From assembly GCA_047605615.1 (NCBI GenBank), contig JASGFI010000003.1, positions 1 to 62,456 on the forward strand: 62,456 bases of DNA, given 5' to 3'. The notes under the pieces were generated by a model. That model saw nothing but the letters and a program-made list of their open reading frames with translations. It was not told where the DNA came from and did not search any database. Below, in pieces: positions 35,239 to 44,671 of this stretch (the first letter of the stretch is position 1; every line of letters starts with the position of its first letter). This DNA is from Taibaiella sp047605615 (GTDB lineage: Bacteria > Bacteroidota > Bacteroidia > Chitinophagales > Chitinophagaceae). The position numbers and the translations under genes were made by a program.

Positions 35239-35430
35239 TTAGCCGGATTGGACTAACCAATAATTGTAAATAGCGTTAGCCCCTTTGCGCCCTCGTGCGA
35301 AATTCATTGCACAAAACTATGCGGCGTGCAGCATAGCCATTTATTTTTTGTAAACCGTATTACACAAACGTTTGGCTTAGTCCCCAAAAATAAATGTGAG
35401 CCGAATGCACCCACAATCCCTGACACGGCC

Positions 35431-35480
35431 TAAAAAACCGCCGGGACAGCCCTGCAATGCAGCTACTGCCCCGGCGGCTC
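35431..35480 (-). terminator. Intrinsic terminator of the giant T9SS gene
   Basis: CCGCCGGG and CCCGGCGG (35438-35445, 35470-35477) form the stem. On the minus strand the hairpin is followed by TTTTTT, about 30 nt after the stop codon. Confidence 0.75.
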
Positions 35481-35506
35481 TGAAAAAATCGTTGTACGCA
35501 AATCGG

Positions 35507-38500
35507 CTATTGCTTCAGCAAGAGCATGGCTGCCGTATTGCTGGCCTCGCGCAGCAGTATCTGGTAAGTACCGGCGGACAATGCCGACACGTCTATTTCC
35601 GACTCGGTAGCGCCAACCGGCACTTCTTGGCGGGTGCATAGCTTCCCGTCGATGCTCCACACTTCCAAGGTAGCTTGGCTAACCGCTTGGTGGCGAATGA
35701 CCACCCGTGCAGTTGCAGGGTTGGGGAACACGCCCGTGATGAGCTTGGATGTTACGGAGGGTACGCCGGTGGCCTCCCGTGCAACGCCAGCTACGGGTAT
35801 TTTCACGGTGTCTATATCTGCACCGCTAATGGTGATGGTATCGGTATATATACCCGTGGTCGCAGCATTCATACGCACTTTTACCAAACAGGGTGCTATG
35901 GTGCCGCTGCTCATCACAAACACATAAGTAGTGGGCGAGGTAATCCAAGTTACTTCGCTGTCCACAGATATTTCAAAGTTCTCGGGCGTAGCAATGGTGA
36001 CATAGTCGGTAAGATTGACACCGCTCACCAAGAAGCCTTGCGTAGCAGAGGGTTCACCTATTGTCTGGGTGAAAGCATCGAGTGGCAACATGGAGGTGAC
36101 AACCTCCGGCCCGGTGCTGGAAGTACCGGTAACCACCACGTCAAGTACCGCACCGGAACTGCTGAGGCGCACCGTGTCGGTAAAGGTACCGACCGTGCTG
36201 GCATTGAACCGCACTTGTATGGCACTGGAAGGCATCGAGCCGGACACAATGGCTATGCTGCCGGTGTTGGGGTAAGTAATCCAATTGGCACCGCTGTCGA
36301 TAGACACTTGGAAGTTGGCCGGTGGAGCAACGGTAACATCGGCACTGAGGTAAGTACCTGCGGCCACAAATGCTTGGCTGGCCGATGGCGTACCCAAAAC
36401 CATTGTGAAAGCAGTAAGCGGGGTATCGGTTGCGGTAAAATTGGGGACAAAAACAGTACCGGTTACGGGTATGCTTAGCGTCAAGGCATTGGTAGCATCA
36501 AGGCGCACAGTATCGGTGTAAGTACCGGCCGCACTGGCGTTGAGGCGCACTTTTACGGAAATGGCATCAATGCTGCCGGAACTGTTGGCTGCAAGCGATG
36601 CAGTGCCGGGGTAACTTACCCAAGTAGTGCCGCTATCAACCGACACCTGATAGTTGGCTGGCGGCGTGATGGTAACGGCGCCGCTAAGGTTGGTACCGGA
36701 AGGTATGAAACCCTGAGAATCGGATGGGGTACCGAGCACTTGCGTAAAGGCAGTAAGCGGCGTACCGCTGGCGGCCAACACAGGCAAAATAGCAGTACCG
36801 GTAACAGGTATTGCTACTTCGTCCATACCCGTACTACTGAGGTGTATCGTGTCGGTATAAGTACCCGCCGCACCGGCATTCATGCGCACATAGATGGCAA
36901 TGGGCGAAGAAGGCGACCCGTATAAGGAAACACTGGCCGTAGAAGGATTGCTGACCCAAGTAACGCCACTATCCACGGACACCTGAAAATTGGCAGGTGG
37001 CGTAACTACAGCGGCGGCCGTAAGGTTGGTGCCGGTGGCAACAAAAGACTGGCTGGAAGACGGCGTACCTACCACTTGCGAAAATGTGCTGAGCGGAGTA
37101 CCGGTAACCGCAATACCTCCGGGATTAACGACACCCGTAACAGGGATGTTTACCGTGGTAACGCCGGTGCTGCTAAGGCGTACCGTATCGGTATAAGTAC
37201 CGGCAACGGTTGCATTGAGGCGTATCTTCAATGAATTGGCAGCCACAACGCCGCCGCTGATGGCCAACGTCCCGGTTGAAGGATTGCTTATCCAAGTAGT
37301 GCCGCTATCCAACGACACCTCGAAGTTGGCGGGCGGGGTAACGGTGACGGCGGCAGTGAGGCCGTAGCCGGATGCCACCACCGACTGGCTGGTGGAAGGC
37401 GTACCGAGTACCTGGCTGAACGCCGACAGGGGCGTGCCGGTAACGTTGATGGCAGGAGCTATGTTGGCCACCACAAAATAGCCAACGCCCGTAACGCCGG
37501 TAACGGTGGCCTTGTAGGGATCGGCCAAAGTGCCGCTGCCGGTAACGGTGGCCGGGTAAGTGGTCCAGCCGCTGCCCGTGCTTGCCAAGATGCCCACGGG
37601 GCTTGCGGTGCTGAAAGAACTGCCTTGGTCGGCGGTCGTCCAGCGAAGCGAAAGGCTGAGGTTGCTGCCGCCGGACACCGCCTCGGCAATGTACCACTGG
37701 CGGCTAACGGCTTCGGCGGCGGTGGGGGGAGCCACGTCGAAAGTGTTCTTCAGGGTCACGGCAAAAGTATCCGTGGTACCCGTATTCTTGATCGTTGCGC
37801 TGTTGTTGGTGGTGGTGCTGAGTGCCAGCGGGAAAGTAGTGTCGGCACTAGCTACCACACGGCGGAAGGTGCCTCCGTTGGTGACCCAAAGCAAAGAACC
37901 CAAGCTGAGGCCGGTGGTGCGGGAAGCATCCACGAGGCCGCCGCTGCCTATGTTGAGCCAGGTATTACCATTGGTGGTACCCGGTGCCGAATTGACAACG
38001 TTGAAGCCCGCCCCCATTTTAAAGGTACCGTTCACGTTCACGTAAATATTGGACGCCGCATTGGTGGAACTTGGCGGCAGGTAAGAGGTACCGGAAGAAC
38101 CCCTCATGTCCAAAGTACCGTTGATGTTGTAAAAATATTGCCCCATGGGGTTGGCCGTGGCCGCGCTGTTGGCGTGCAGCGTGGCCGCATTGGTCATCTT
38201 TACCGTCTTTCCGGCATTGATGATGATGCCCATGCTGTCGGTAGTAGTGTTGCCCGTGGCGTTGGCATAAGCCGTGAGGCCCACGCCCGCATTGTTGAAG
38301 GTGGCGTCTTGGTCTATCACGATGGTGTCGGTATGGTTCGAGGCGGTGCCGTATGCGCCCATGCGCATACAGTTGGCCACGAAAGTGCCGGTGCCGGTAA
38401 TGGTCGTTGACCTGTACTTGCTGCCGGAAAGGGAACCGGTCAATATTTCGAGCGCAAGCGAGTCCGCCCCGTAACCGCCGCCAAACGTACCATTGTTGAT

Positions 38501-40615
38501 AACACTGTCGCCATAGATGCGTAGGGTGCGTTGGCTTGCAGAATCCGAGGTGAGCAAGCCGCCGGATTCTATCGTGAGGGAAGCCGGCCCGGTGGAGATG
38601 CTGCCCACGCGTATATGGTGGCCGCTAAGGACGGTGGTGAGGGTGGTGTCGGGGTTGCCTAGGGGCGCGCTGGGCGAAGTGACCCAAGTGCCGCCGGTGT
38701 ACAGTTGGGTTTGCCAGTTGGAGGCCGTGGCCCAACTGCCTGATTGCAAGGAGCGGAAATTGCCCGTACCGTTCACGTTCAATACGTAATTGAAACTGGG
38801 TGCGGACGTAGCCAAGGAAGTGGCCACCCCCGTATAGGAAGAACCCTCTACCGACAATACGGTGGAAGTACTCGTGGCCGTGGCGGTGGCATACGAACTC
38901 ATCGTGCCATTGCTGCTGCTGCTATAAGCCTTGTATATGGTTCCCGAAGGCACATTGGCATCGGTGATGCTGGCACCCGGGGGATACACGTATGTAGGGG
39001 GGGTAGTGGAGAAATCCTTCGTGGTGTTCAACCCGCTGTTGATTGCGGCCGACCCGAGCGTGAAAGTAGTGGAAGCTTTGGTTATCGAATAAGGGGCATA
39101 GGTGGCAAAGAGGCCGGAACCCGTACCCGTGATTGTCTTGCCGTTGAAGTTCAGCGAACCCAGCAGGTGCACGGTATCGGCGGTTATGCCGCTGTTCAGC
39201 GTAACCGCCGCCTTGTCGGCCACGTACAATTTCGTGAACGAGAGCGAACCGGTGCCGTTGTTTTCTATGGTTTGGGCTACGCCGTTGCCCGCCATATATA
39301 CCGTACCGAGGGCAAGGGCGCTGCTGCCGCTGTTGCGTATGCTGCCGGCCACCACAAGGGAACCCGTGCTGGTGGCCATTGTCGCAGTGCCGCTGAATAT
39401 GAGGCTGTCCACTTTGCGCAGCGTAAGGTTGCTCAAGGTGCCGGAACTCGAAAACTCGAGGTTGGGGTAGCTGATATCGGCACCGGAAGCAAGGTAGGCG
39501 CCCGTAACGTTGCCGTTGTTGTTCACGTACCTGCTCCCTTGTAAAAATGCGGTAGCGGGGGTATATACCAGGGGAGACGTTGCGCTGTAGCTCAGGCCAA
39601 GGGGCGTGTAATGGGCACCCGTACCCATGGTGAAGGTGCTGCCCGCCTCGAACACTATGCCCGCACTGCCCGTGTAGCCGGGCGTGGCGTTGTTGGCGCC
39701 GCTGCCGTTATCGTAATAAAAACTGTCGGTGGAGGAGTACGCACCCACGGTATGGCCAAGTATGTACGCTTTGGTGCTGGAGGTACTGGTGTTGATAAGC
39801 AGGGAAGAACCGCTGACGAAGTGCAGGCCGTCCGTGCCGCCCTTGTTGGGCGTGGGGCATATCAGCTTGCAGAACCCGCCCCTGGTGTTGAAGTTGACCG
39901 CCCCGGCCACGGTGCCGCCCTTGGTGTGGAGCACCAATGAGAAAAACGACCCGCTCGAAGCAGCGAAGTTCAATATGGAACCGGCCTCCACTACCAAGGT
40001 GCCGGTATATAAGGTGGGTGCCTTGTAGTATTGCGACAAGGAGGCAAAGGCGGAAGCATCCTTGGATATGGTCATGTGCGTGCCGTCCTTCACCGCCAGC
40101 ACCTCCGCAAAGGACAAGGTACTGCTGCTTACCGTGAGCGACGCAAGCAGTATGTCCCCGGTTTGCAGGTTGCTGAAGCTGCCCGTGGTGCCGGTAACGG
40201 AGTATGTGGCAGTGCCGTAGGCGGTGCCGGTAATGGCATCGACAACCGTGTCAACGGAGTATGTACTCGTGGAGGTGACAAGCGCGGAGGAAGCAAACGT
40301 TACCTTGGCGGTATTGATGATTTTGACCGCGGCCGCCTTTTCGCTCTTGATGCCGCCCACGAACATTTCGGTGCCCTGTGTGGTGGAAGTGGCGGAGGCC
40401 ATCACCGCGCCGTCGAACACGAGCGTGTCGGTGGCCAGGGCCGTGGTGCGGCTGCTGCCGGTGCCGTCGGTGGCGGTGTTCCAATTGGTGGCAACGGTCC
40501 AATCGGACGGGGTGCCGACGGCACCGGCAGCCGCACGCCAATAATAGGTGGTTTGCCCGTGAACCGAGGCGAAAAGTGCGAACGCCCCGAGGGATGACAA
40601 TAGGATTTTTTTCAT
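35507..40615 (-). CDS. Giant secreted surface protein with Ig-like repeats and T9SS sorting domain
   Basis: At 1702 residues it is the largest gene here. A signal peptide (MKKILLSSLGAFALFASVHGQ) leads into about 1000 residues of Ser/Thr/Gly/Ala-rich beta sequence. That part includes a G8-like stretch (GSWATASNWQ ... LTIESGGLLTSDSAS, about residues 640-720), as in adhesins. About five tandem modules of 105-115 residues follow, each with TGTPL.AF.QVLGTPS.SQ, TPPANF.VS.DSG..W and AGTYTDTV.LS. The protein ends in a type A sorting domain (GVFPNPATARVVI ... AGTYQILLRE). It is likely an adhesin or matrix protein. The start (40615) is the signal-peptide Met; the longer frame adds an unrelated 19 residues. 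Confidence 0.85.
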   Translation of the reverse strand: MKKILLSSLGAFALFASVHGQTTYYWRAAAGAVGTPSDWTVATNWNTATDGTGSSRTTALATDTLVFDGAVMASATSTTQGTEMFVGGIKSEKAAAVKIINTAKVTFASSALVTSTSTYSVDTVVDAITGTAYGTATYSVTGTTGSFSNLQTGDILLASLTVSSSTLSFAEVLAVKDGTHMTISKDASAFASLSQYYKAPTLYTGTLVVEAGSILNFAASSGSFFSLVLHTKGGTVAGAVNFNTRGGFCKLICPTPNKGGTDGLHFVSGSSLLINTSTSSTKAYILGHTVGAYSSTDSFYYDNGSGANNATPGYTGSAGIVFEAGSTFTMGTGAHYTPLGLSYSATSPLVYTPATAFLQGSRYVNNNGNVTGAYLASGADISYPNLEFSSSGTLSNLTLRKVDSLIFSGTATMATSTGSLVVAGSIRNSGSSALALGTVYMAGNGVAQTIENNGTGSLSFTKLYVADKAAVTLNSGITADTVHLLGSLNFNGKTITGTGSGLFATYAPYSITKASTTFTLGSAAINSGLNTTKDFSTTPPTYVYPPGASITDANVPSGTIYKAYSSSSNGTMSSYATATATSTSTVLSVEGSSYTGVATSLATSAPSFNYVLNVNGTGNFRSLQSGSWATASNWQTQLYTGGTWVTSPSAPLGNPDTTLTTVLSGHHIRVGSISTGPASLTIESGGLLTSDSASQRTLRIYGDSVINNGTFGGGYGADSLALEILTGSLSGSKYRSTTITGTGTFVANCMRMGAYGTASNHTDTIVIDQDATFNNAGVGLTAYANATGNTTTDSMGIIINAGKTVKMTNAATLHANSAATANPMGQYFYNINGTLDMRGSSGTSYLPPSSTNAASNIYVNVNGTFKMGAGFNVVNSAPGTTNGNTWLNIGSGGLVDASRTTGLSLGSLLWVTNGGTFRRVVASADTTFPLALSTTTNNSATIKNTGTTDTFAVTLKNTFDVAPPTAAEAVSRQWYIAEAVSGGSNLSLSLRWTTADQGSSFSTASPVGILASTGSGWTTYPATVTGSGTLADPYKATVTGVTGVGYFVVANIAPAINVTGTPLSAFSQVLGTPSTSQSVVASGYGLTAAVTVTPPANFEVSLDSGTTWISNPSTGTLAISGGVVAANSLKIRLNATVAGTYTDTVRLSSTGVTTVNIPVTGVVNPGGIAVTGTPLSTFSQVVGTPSSSQSFVATGTNLTAAAVVTPPANFQVSVDSGVTWVSNPSTASVSLYGSPSSPIAIYVRMNAGAAGTYTDTIHLSSTGMDEVAIPVTGTAILPVLAASGTPLTAFTQVLGTPSDSQGFIPSGTNLSGAVTITPPANYQVSVDSGTTWVSYPGTASLAANSSGSIDAISVKVRLNASAAGTYTDTVRLDATNALTLSIPVTGTVFVPNFTATDTPLTAFTMVLGTPSASQAFVAAGTYLSADVTVAPPANFQVSIDSGANWITYPNTGSIAIVSGSMPSSAIQVRFNASTVGTFTDTVRLSSSGAVLDVVVTGTSSTGPEVVTSMLPLDAFTQTIGEPSATQGFLVSGVNLTDYVTIATPENFEISVDSEVTWITSPTTYVFVMSSGTIAPCLVKVRMNAATTGIYTDTITISGADIDTVKIPVAGVAREATGVPSVTSKLITGVFPNPATARVVIRHQAVSQATLEVWSIDGKLCTRQEVPVGATESEIDVSALSAGTYQILLREASNTAAMLLLKQ

Positions 40616-40967
40616 AAAAGTAAGTGCTTGCTGTTTTACAATCCGAATAATTTCGAGAAAAACGATTGACAAAATACCGCAACCGTTGATATCAGCGCAA
40701 ACGTACTTATTTTTTAAACAAAAGCAAGTACTTACTATTTAAAATATAAAAAAAATGCGTTGTAACGGCAATACGTTGTGACGTATAGATATTCTTGCGC
40801 TCCTCTTTGTCATGCCGGAGGCATCTAAAACAGGCCCTTGCCCACCCCCAAAAGGCTTTTGGGCGACAAGAGACCATCTGCCGACAAAGCAATAATAATC
40901 CCCATAGCTCTTCCCCCCTGCTCTTTTCCATTCCGTAACTTGCCAATCATTTTGGCGCACCGGGGTA
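40616..40967. other. Intergenic region between scpA and the giant T9SS gene
   Basis: This 352-bp stretch is AT-rich at its left, presumably the promoter of the T9SS gene (AAGTACTTACTATTTAAAATAT region). It also has a GTCATGC repeat (40809-40826). A possible minus-strand ORF here overlaps the repeat and is not credible. Confidence 0.6.
40809..40826 (+). repeat. GTCATGC...GCATCT dispersed repeat, copy 3
   Basis: GTCATGCCGGAGGCATCT, followed by AGGCCCTTGCCCACC, whose complement occurs next to copy 2. Confidence 0.55.
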
Positions 40968-41750
40968 TCATTGTTCCGGCATGGGTACTTCATCAAGTGC
41001 CGGGGTTTCTTCGTTCCATTCTATGATGAGATTGTTGCGGCCGGTGCCAATCAAGAGGCAGAGGTATTTTTGCTGCGTCAATTCGAGCATGGCCAAGAAA
41101 GTGAAGATGGCGTGGATGCGGTCTTCGCAAATGGAGAATATGGCTTCGAAGGCGGCTTTTTTCCTTTTGCGCATTTCTTCTATCAAAAACGTGCGCTGGC
41201 CTTCCTGCGAGTAATTGTATTTCACCACTACGTGCTGTGGCTTTTCGTTGCGGTCTTTGTAGCGTTTCATTACCCGCTCAAAGGTATTGAGCAGCTTGAA
41301 CATGGTTACGGTTTGCACTTCGGTGCCTTCGGCGTAAGTATGGCCCAGCTGTTCCAATTCTTTTTTGATGTTGCCGCGTTTGGCCTGAAGCAAGCGTTCA
41401 GCTTCCAATTGCGCCATGGTGGCGGCGGCTTCCTTGAAGCGTTTGTACTCCAATATTTTGTCCACCAGTTCGTGGCGCGGGTCTATTTCGTTGCCTTCGG
41501 CATCCAGCTCCTTGCGGGGCAGCAGCATCTTGGCCTTTATGCGCATCAAGGTGGAGATGAACAATATAAATTCGCTTGCCAGTTCTATGTTCAACGATTC
41601 CATGGTGTGTATGTAATCGAGGAAATCTTTGGTAAGCGTATGTATGGGAATGTTGTAAATGTCCAACTCGTCGCGCTCTATGAAGAACAGCAGCAAGTCG
41701 AACGGGCCTTCGAACTGGGGTAGTTTTATTTGGTAACCGGTATTGGCCAT
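40968..41750 (-). CDS. scpA: Segregation and condensation protein A
   Basis: ScpA is the kleisin that bridges SMC heads (smc is at 9949-13479). The 260 residues start with YQIKLPQFEGPFDLLLFFIERDELDIYNIPI, the family signature (shown from residue 5), followed by FLDYI, ELASEFILFISTLMRIKAKMLLP and a helical middle. The C-terminus contains a winged-helix-like region (FEAIFSICEDRIHAIFTFLAMLEL). The start at 41750 avoids a nine-residue extension with no family match. ScpB is not visible here. The length fits Bacteroidota homologues. Confidence 0.93.
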   Translation of the reverse strand: MANTGYQIKLPQFEGPFDLLLFFIERDELDIYNIPIHTLTKDFLDYIHTMESLNIELASEFILFISTLMRIKAKMLLPRKELDAEGNEIDPRHELVDKILEYKRFKEAAATMAQLEAERLLQAKRGNIKKELEQLGHTYAEGTEVQTVTMFKLLNTFERVMKRYKDRNEKPQHVVVKYNYSQEGQRTFLIEEMRKRKKAAFEAIFSICEDRIHAIFTFLAMLELTQQKYLCLLIGTGRNNLIIEWNEETPALDEVPMPEQ

Positions 41751-41775
41751 AGTAGTATCGGCTGCGAATGTAAAC

Positions 41776-41806
41776 AAAAAAGACCCGGTGGTGGCGGGTC
41801 TTTTTT
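41776..41806 (-). terminator. Terminator of the DUF3078 gene
   Basis: AAAAAAGACCC and GGGTCTTTTTT form an 11-bp stem with a 9-nt loop. On the minus strand it ends in a T run, right before the scpA start. Confidence 0.8.
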
Positions 41807-41825
41807 TGCAATAATACGATTATTG

Positions 41826-42830
41826 TTAGAATTTGTAATTAAAACCGAAGTTCATGGTCTGTTTGATTTGCCACCAGCCCAAGTCTTTCATGGCATTCGG
41901 TTCGCCGGGTATAGCTGCCCCGTCGTAGGGTACATCATTGTCATAAATGGCCACCACGCCTATATTGAACGAAAAATATTTAAAGAATTTGAACGCAATG
42001 AAGTTATCAAAAAGAATGTCGATATTGCCCGGGTTGTCTTTTTTTACCAACACATTGCTACCATCGTAGGTGTTTTTGGCCAAGTAATTGCTGTACAGGT
42101 CCAGGCGGCCGCGGTAGCTTATGCTTTTGGTGATGTCTTTTACGTAACGTACCGAAGCGTAAGCACCCAATTCGTAACGTGCAGATTTGCCATATTCTAC
42201 ACCATAAGCACCGGCTTCGTCTTTCAAAGTGTAATATTTGCTGGCAAACGTAAGCCTGGAAGCTACCGGCGAAAAGAATACACTCAACTCGGTACCTCTG
42301 CGATACTCTATGCCGGGGGCTATGGTTACATAGAGGGGCGACAAAAATTTTGAAGTTGAAAACGTATCCCACTCGGGTACGTCGTAGTTGTAGCCTTTTG
42401 TAAATTGTGAACGAGCATTCAACAAGCCGGTGAAATAAAAATTGCTGCTGTCCTTAAGCCGATAACCATAGCGCGACGTAAAATCTATGCGGTCATCTGT
42501 CTTGCGGGGCACAAAGCTATTTGAAAATATATAAAACAAACCATAGGCGGCATCAAGGTTGTTGGCAAAAATAGAGCGGTGGTTGTAATGGTTAAGGCTG
42601 CCATTGAACACACCGTTGATACCCAGAGAAGCCAATTCGCCGCCTGCCGCCCAGTTGTGCAATATGCCTTGGCTCACACCTAATGCCAGCACGCCCGAAT
42701 ATACCCAGGCTACGGTATCTACGTTTTTGTCCGAGGCTTTCTTTTCCACCAAATCGTTGTAGGTCATTTGGGCGTTGGCCCCTTGTGCCAAAGTAGTGGC
42801 CGCAAGCAAGAGTAATGATATTTTTTTCAT
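41826..42830 (-). CDS. DUF3078 outer-membrane beta-barrel-like protein
   Basis: The 334 residues start with a signal peptide (MKKISLLLLAATTLAQGANAQ). Repeated beta-strand-like stretches with aromatic ends follow (GILHNWAAGGELASLGINGVFNG, FTSRYGYRLKDSSNFYF, LYVTIAPGIEYRR, ELGAYASVRYV), and the C-terminus ends in a strand with Phe (MNFGFNYKF), as in outer-membrane barrels. These features fit the DUF3078 family of Bacteroidota, whose function is unknown. Confidence 0.85.
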   Translation of the reverse strand: MKKISLLLLAATTLAQGANAQMTYNDLVEKKASDKNVDTVAWVYSGVLALGVSQGILHNWAAGGELASLGINGVFNGSLNHYNHRSIFANNLDAAYGLFYIFSNSFVPRKTDDRIDFTSRYGYRLKDSSNFYFTGLLNARSQFTKGYNYDVPEWDTFSTSKFLSPLYVTIAPGIEYRRGTELSVFFSPVASRLTFASKYYTLKDEAGAYGVEYGKSARYELGAYASVRYVKDITKSISYRGRLDLYSNYLAKNTYDGSNVLVKKDNPGNIDILFDNFIAFKFFKYFSFNIGVVAIYDNDVPYDGAAIPGEPNAMKDLGWWQIKQTMNFGFNYKF

Positions 42831-42927
42831 ATTTATTTATTTTTTATTCAACTATAATACTTACATTTTTCCCGCAATAATCGTGCCATAGCGCATAATC
42901 TTGGCCGATACCGAAATTTACGGATAA

Positions 42928-43953
42928 TTACGGTTTGTAATTGGCACCTCTCATTATCTTGTCCATGTCTTTTTCCTGCAACAGTGTTTTTAAGTCCGCC
43001 CCATTGTTGTCGGCGTAGGCTTTTACTATTTTGTAACCGATGTAGCTGCCCACATTTCCCGGGCTTTCGGCGGGCATGCCGGCAGACGTGGCACCGTCTA
43101 TCACGAATCGCATTATTTTCTGCATGTTTTTCTCGAACAACAGGTTTTGTTGCAGGAAGAAATTATATATCAACGCTTCGTTTTGTCCGCACCATTTGTA
43201 TTGTTCCGGCGTAAAGCCAAATTTCAGTTCGGGCGGCAAGAACGGGCACACTTTTTCCAAGAAATACAGCTCCTTGCCTTTTTCTATCATCAGCGTCTGC
43301 AGCGTTTTGTTTTCCGGTTCAAAAGGGTAAGCGTCCTGGTACAAGGCCATGTTGACCCAAATGGGTATGTTGCTGTCGGTAAAGCGAATGGTGGCATAAT
43401 CGGGGATGCTCACTTGCTTGTAGGGCATGAAATCCCTGCCCAGGAACATGTCCAAACCCACGCCTATATTGGTTTTGTTTTGTATCACCGCCGTCATGCC
43501 GTTGAGGTACGAGACAAAATAGTAAACATTTTCGGGAAGTTCGAGCGGAACGCGGTAATATTTTACAAGTTTGAAGCTTTGGCGCAGCCAGTCGTCGTAT
43601 TTTTTGGTGTCGGGGAAGGCCATGTCCACCGTATCGAGCAGGTGGCGGAAGTCTTTCAGGGTAAGGAAATCGCGCAGCATGTGGTTGTCGGCATCGTAAT
43701 GCCCGCTGATGTTGAAACCCGCTATGGTGTCGAGGTAAAAATTTGAAAACCCTGGATATTTACCCGCCAATTGACGTAACCCGGCAGCTAAATTGTTGGT
43801 GTCGAGGTGGGCAAAATCTTTGTAAAACGAATGGCTATGGTAGGCCAAAGGTATGGACGCCACCTCCGGGGCGGTAGCGATGCTACCGTCTTCCTTGCCG
43901 CCGCAGGCCGATAGCATGAACAAAAAAAACAGTATGGCCACCACCGATTTCAT
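42928..43953 (-). CDS. GldB-like gliding motility lipoprotein
   Basis: The 341-residue protein has a lipoprotein signal with Cys17 (FFLFMLSAC/GG). The body (FYLDTIAGFNISGHYDADNHMLRDFLTLKDFRHL, then YYRVPLELPENVYYFVSYLNGM) and the C-terminus (GNVGSYIGYKIVKAYADNN.ADLKTLLQ) resemble GldB of Flavobacterium. GldB is essential for gliding and T9SS function there. The TAGCTTTG box at 43990-43997 excludes the earliest in-frame start; ATG at 43968 or 43953 is possible, and 43953 gives the clean signal sequence. The family link is good, exact orthology less certain. Confidence 0.82.
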   Translation of the reverse strand: MKSVVAILFFLFMLSACGGKEDGSIATAPEVASIPLAYHSHSFYKDFAHLDTNNLAAGLRQLAGKYPGFSNFYLDTIAGFNISGHYDADNHMLRDFLTLKDFRHLLDTVDMAFPDTKKYDDWLRQSFKLVKYYRVPLELPENVYYFVSYLNGMTAVIQNKTNIGVGLDMFLGRDFMPYKQVSIPDYATIRFTDSNIPIWVNMALYQDAYPFEPENKTLQTLMIEKGKELYFLEKVCPFLPPELKFGFTPEQYKWCGQNEALIYNFFLQQNLLFEKNMQKIMRFVIDGATSAGMPAESPGNVGSYIGYKIVKAYADNNGADLKTLLQEKDMDKIMRGANYKP

Positions 43954-43989
43954 GGTTGCGATATTCATCACTTTATTAAGTTTGGGGCG

Positions 43990-43997
43990 CAAAGCTA
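43990..43997 (-). promoter_or_regulatory. -7 box for gldB-like gene
   Basis: TAGCTTTG on the minus strand, exact TAnnTTTG, 36 nt before the start at 43953. Confidence 0.5.
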
Positions 43998-44061
43998 AAC
44001 AATATACCCTTTAAAATGGCATCCGTATCCAAGGCAGCGAATACAGGTGGGCAAATATTGC

Positions 44062-44069
44062 TACCTTTA
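44062..44069 (+). promoter_or_regulatory. -7 box for thioredoxin-like gene
   Basis: TACCTTTA, one mismatch to the consensus, with only CGCC between it and the ATG at 44074. Confidence 0.45.
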
Positions 44070-44073
44070 CGCC

Positions 44074-44661
44074 ATGCGCTGTTTAATTTCATCGGTTTTC
44101 TTGTTGCTGCTTTCCGTGCCTGCGAGGGCGCAATACGTAATGGAAGAAGCCGACCATACGCACGACTATACTTTCCCAAAAAGCGATGTGTACAACGCCA
44201 TGCGCTGGGCCAAGGACGACATACGCTCCGGCAGGAAAATAGAACTCTACAATGTGCTGGATAGCGGCTTGGTGGTAGTGCACGAATACGTGATGATGAG
44301 CTGTCGCCCGTGCATCACGGCCGGCAAAGGGTTGGAAAAAATTGTAAGTTCCATGCGCAAGCTGCACCCCGGCCGCATTCGCTATTACCAAACCGTTTAT
44401 GACGATGTGACCGATGCCGCCACCATGAAGCAATGGGTAAGGGAAAATGGTTTTACGCCCGATGCGGTTTTTGTAAAGGGGGCGGGCGAGGTGCAATATT
44501 ACGGCGGCATGGGCATGCCCACCATTGTAGTGTTGGGCGGCGGCCAGCGGCACAAGGGCTATTACAAAAGACAAGGCTACAGCCCGCGCGAGAACGGCGT
44601 AATCATCAAAGCCATTCGGCGCGCACTGGGCCTGTCTGTCAATAAGTTTACGGACAAGTGA
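44074..44661 (+). CDS. Secreted thioredoxin-like protein
   Basis: The 195 residues begin with a signal peptide (MRCLISSVFLLLLSVPARAQ). A thioredoxin fold follows with Cys77-Arg-Pro-Cys80 (EYVMMSCRPC) and a cis-Pro at Pro149 (GMPTIVVLGG). The pair CRPC plus PT suggests a periplasmic disulphide reductase or isomerase-like role, but the sequence is divergent from TlpA/ResA. The downstream di-haem peroxidase begins 10 bp later, so the two may be an operon; a Trx-like partner could help keep haem-binding cysteines reduced (inference). Confidence 0.8.
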   Translation: MRCLISSVFLLLLSVPARAQYVMEEADHTHDYTFPKSDVYNAMRWAKDDIRSGRKIELYNVLDSGLVVVHEYVMMSCRPCITAGKGLEKIVSSMRKLHPGRIRYYQTVYDDVTDAATMKQWVRENGFTPDAVFVKGAGEVQYYGGMGMPTIVVLGGGQRHKGYYKRQGYSPRENGVIIKAIRRALGLSVNKFTDK

Positions 44662-44671
44662 GGTGGGTGTC

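Larger units (their letters stand above)
34592..35506. other. Long non-coding stretch with repeats and a mobile hairpin element
   Basis: This 915-bp gap lies between the converging ade and giant T9SS genes. It contains a GTCATGC repeat (34680-34698), a CCCCCGGCC/GGCCGGGGG hairpin (34878-34897), a GAAGGCGGGC hairpin (34925-34952), the 132-bp element (35099-35230) and the terminator at 35431-35480. No convincing ORF is seen. Confidence 0.65.
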
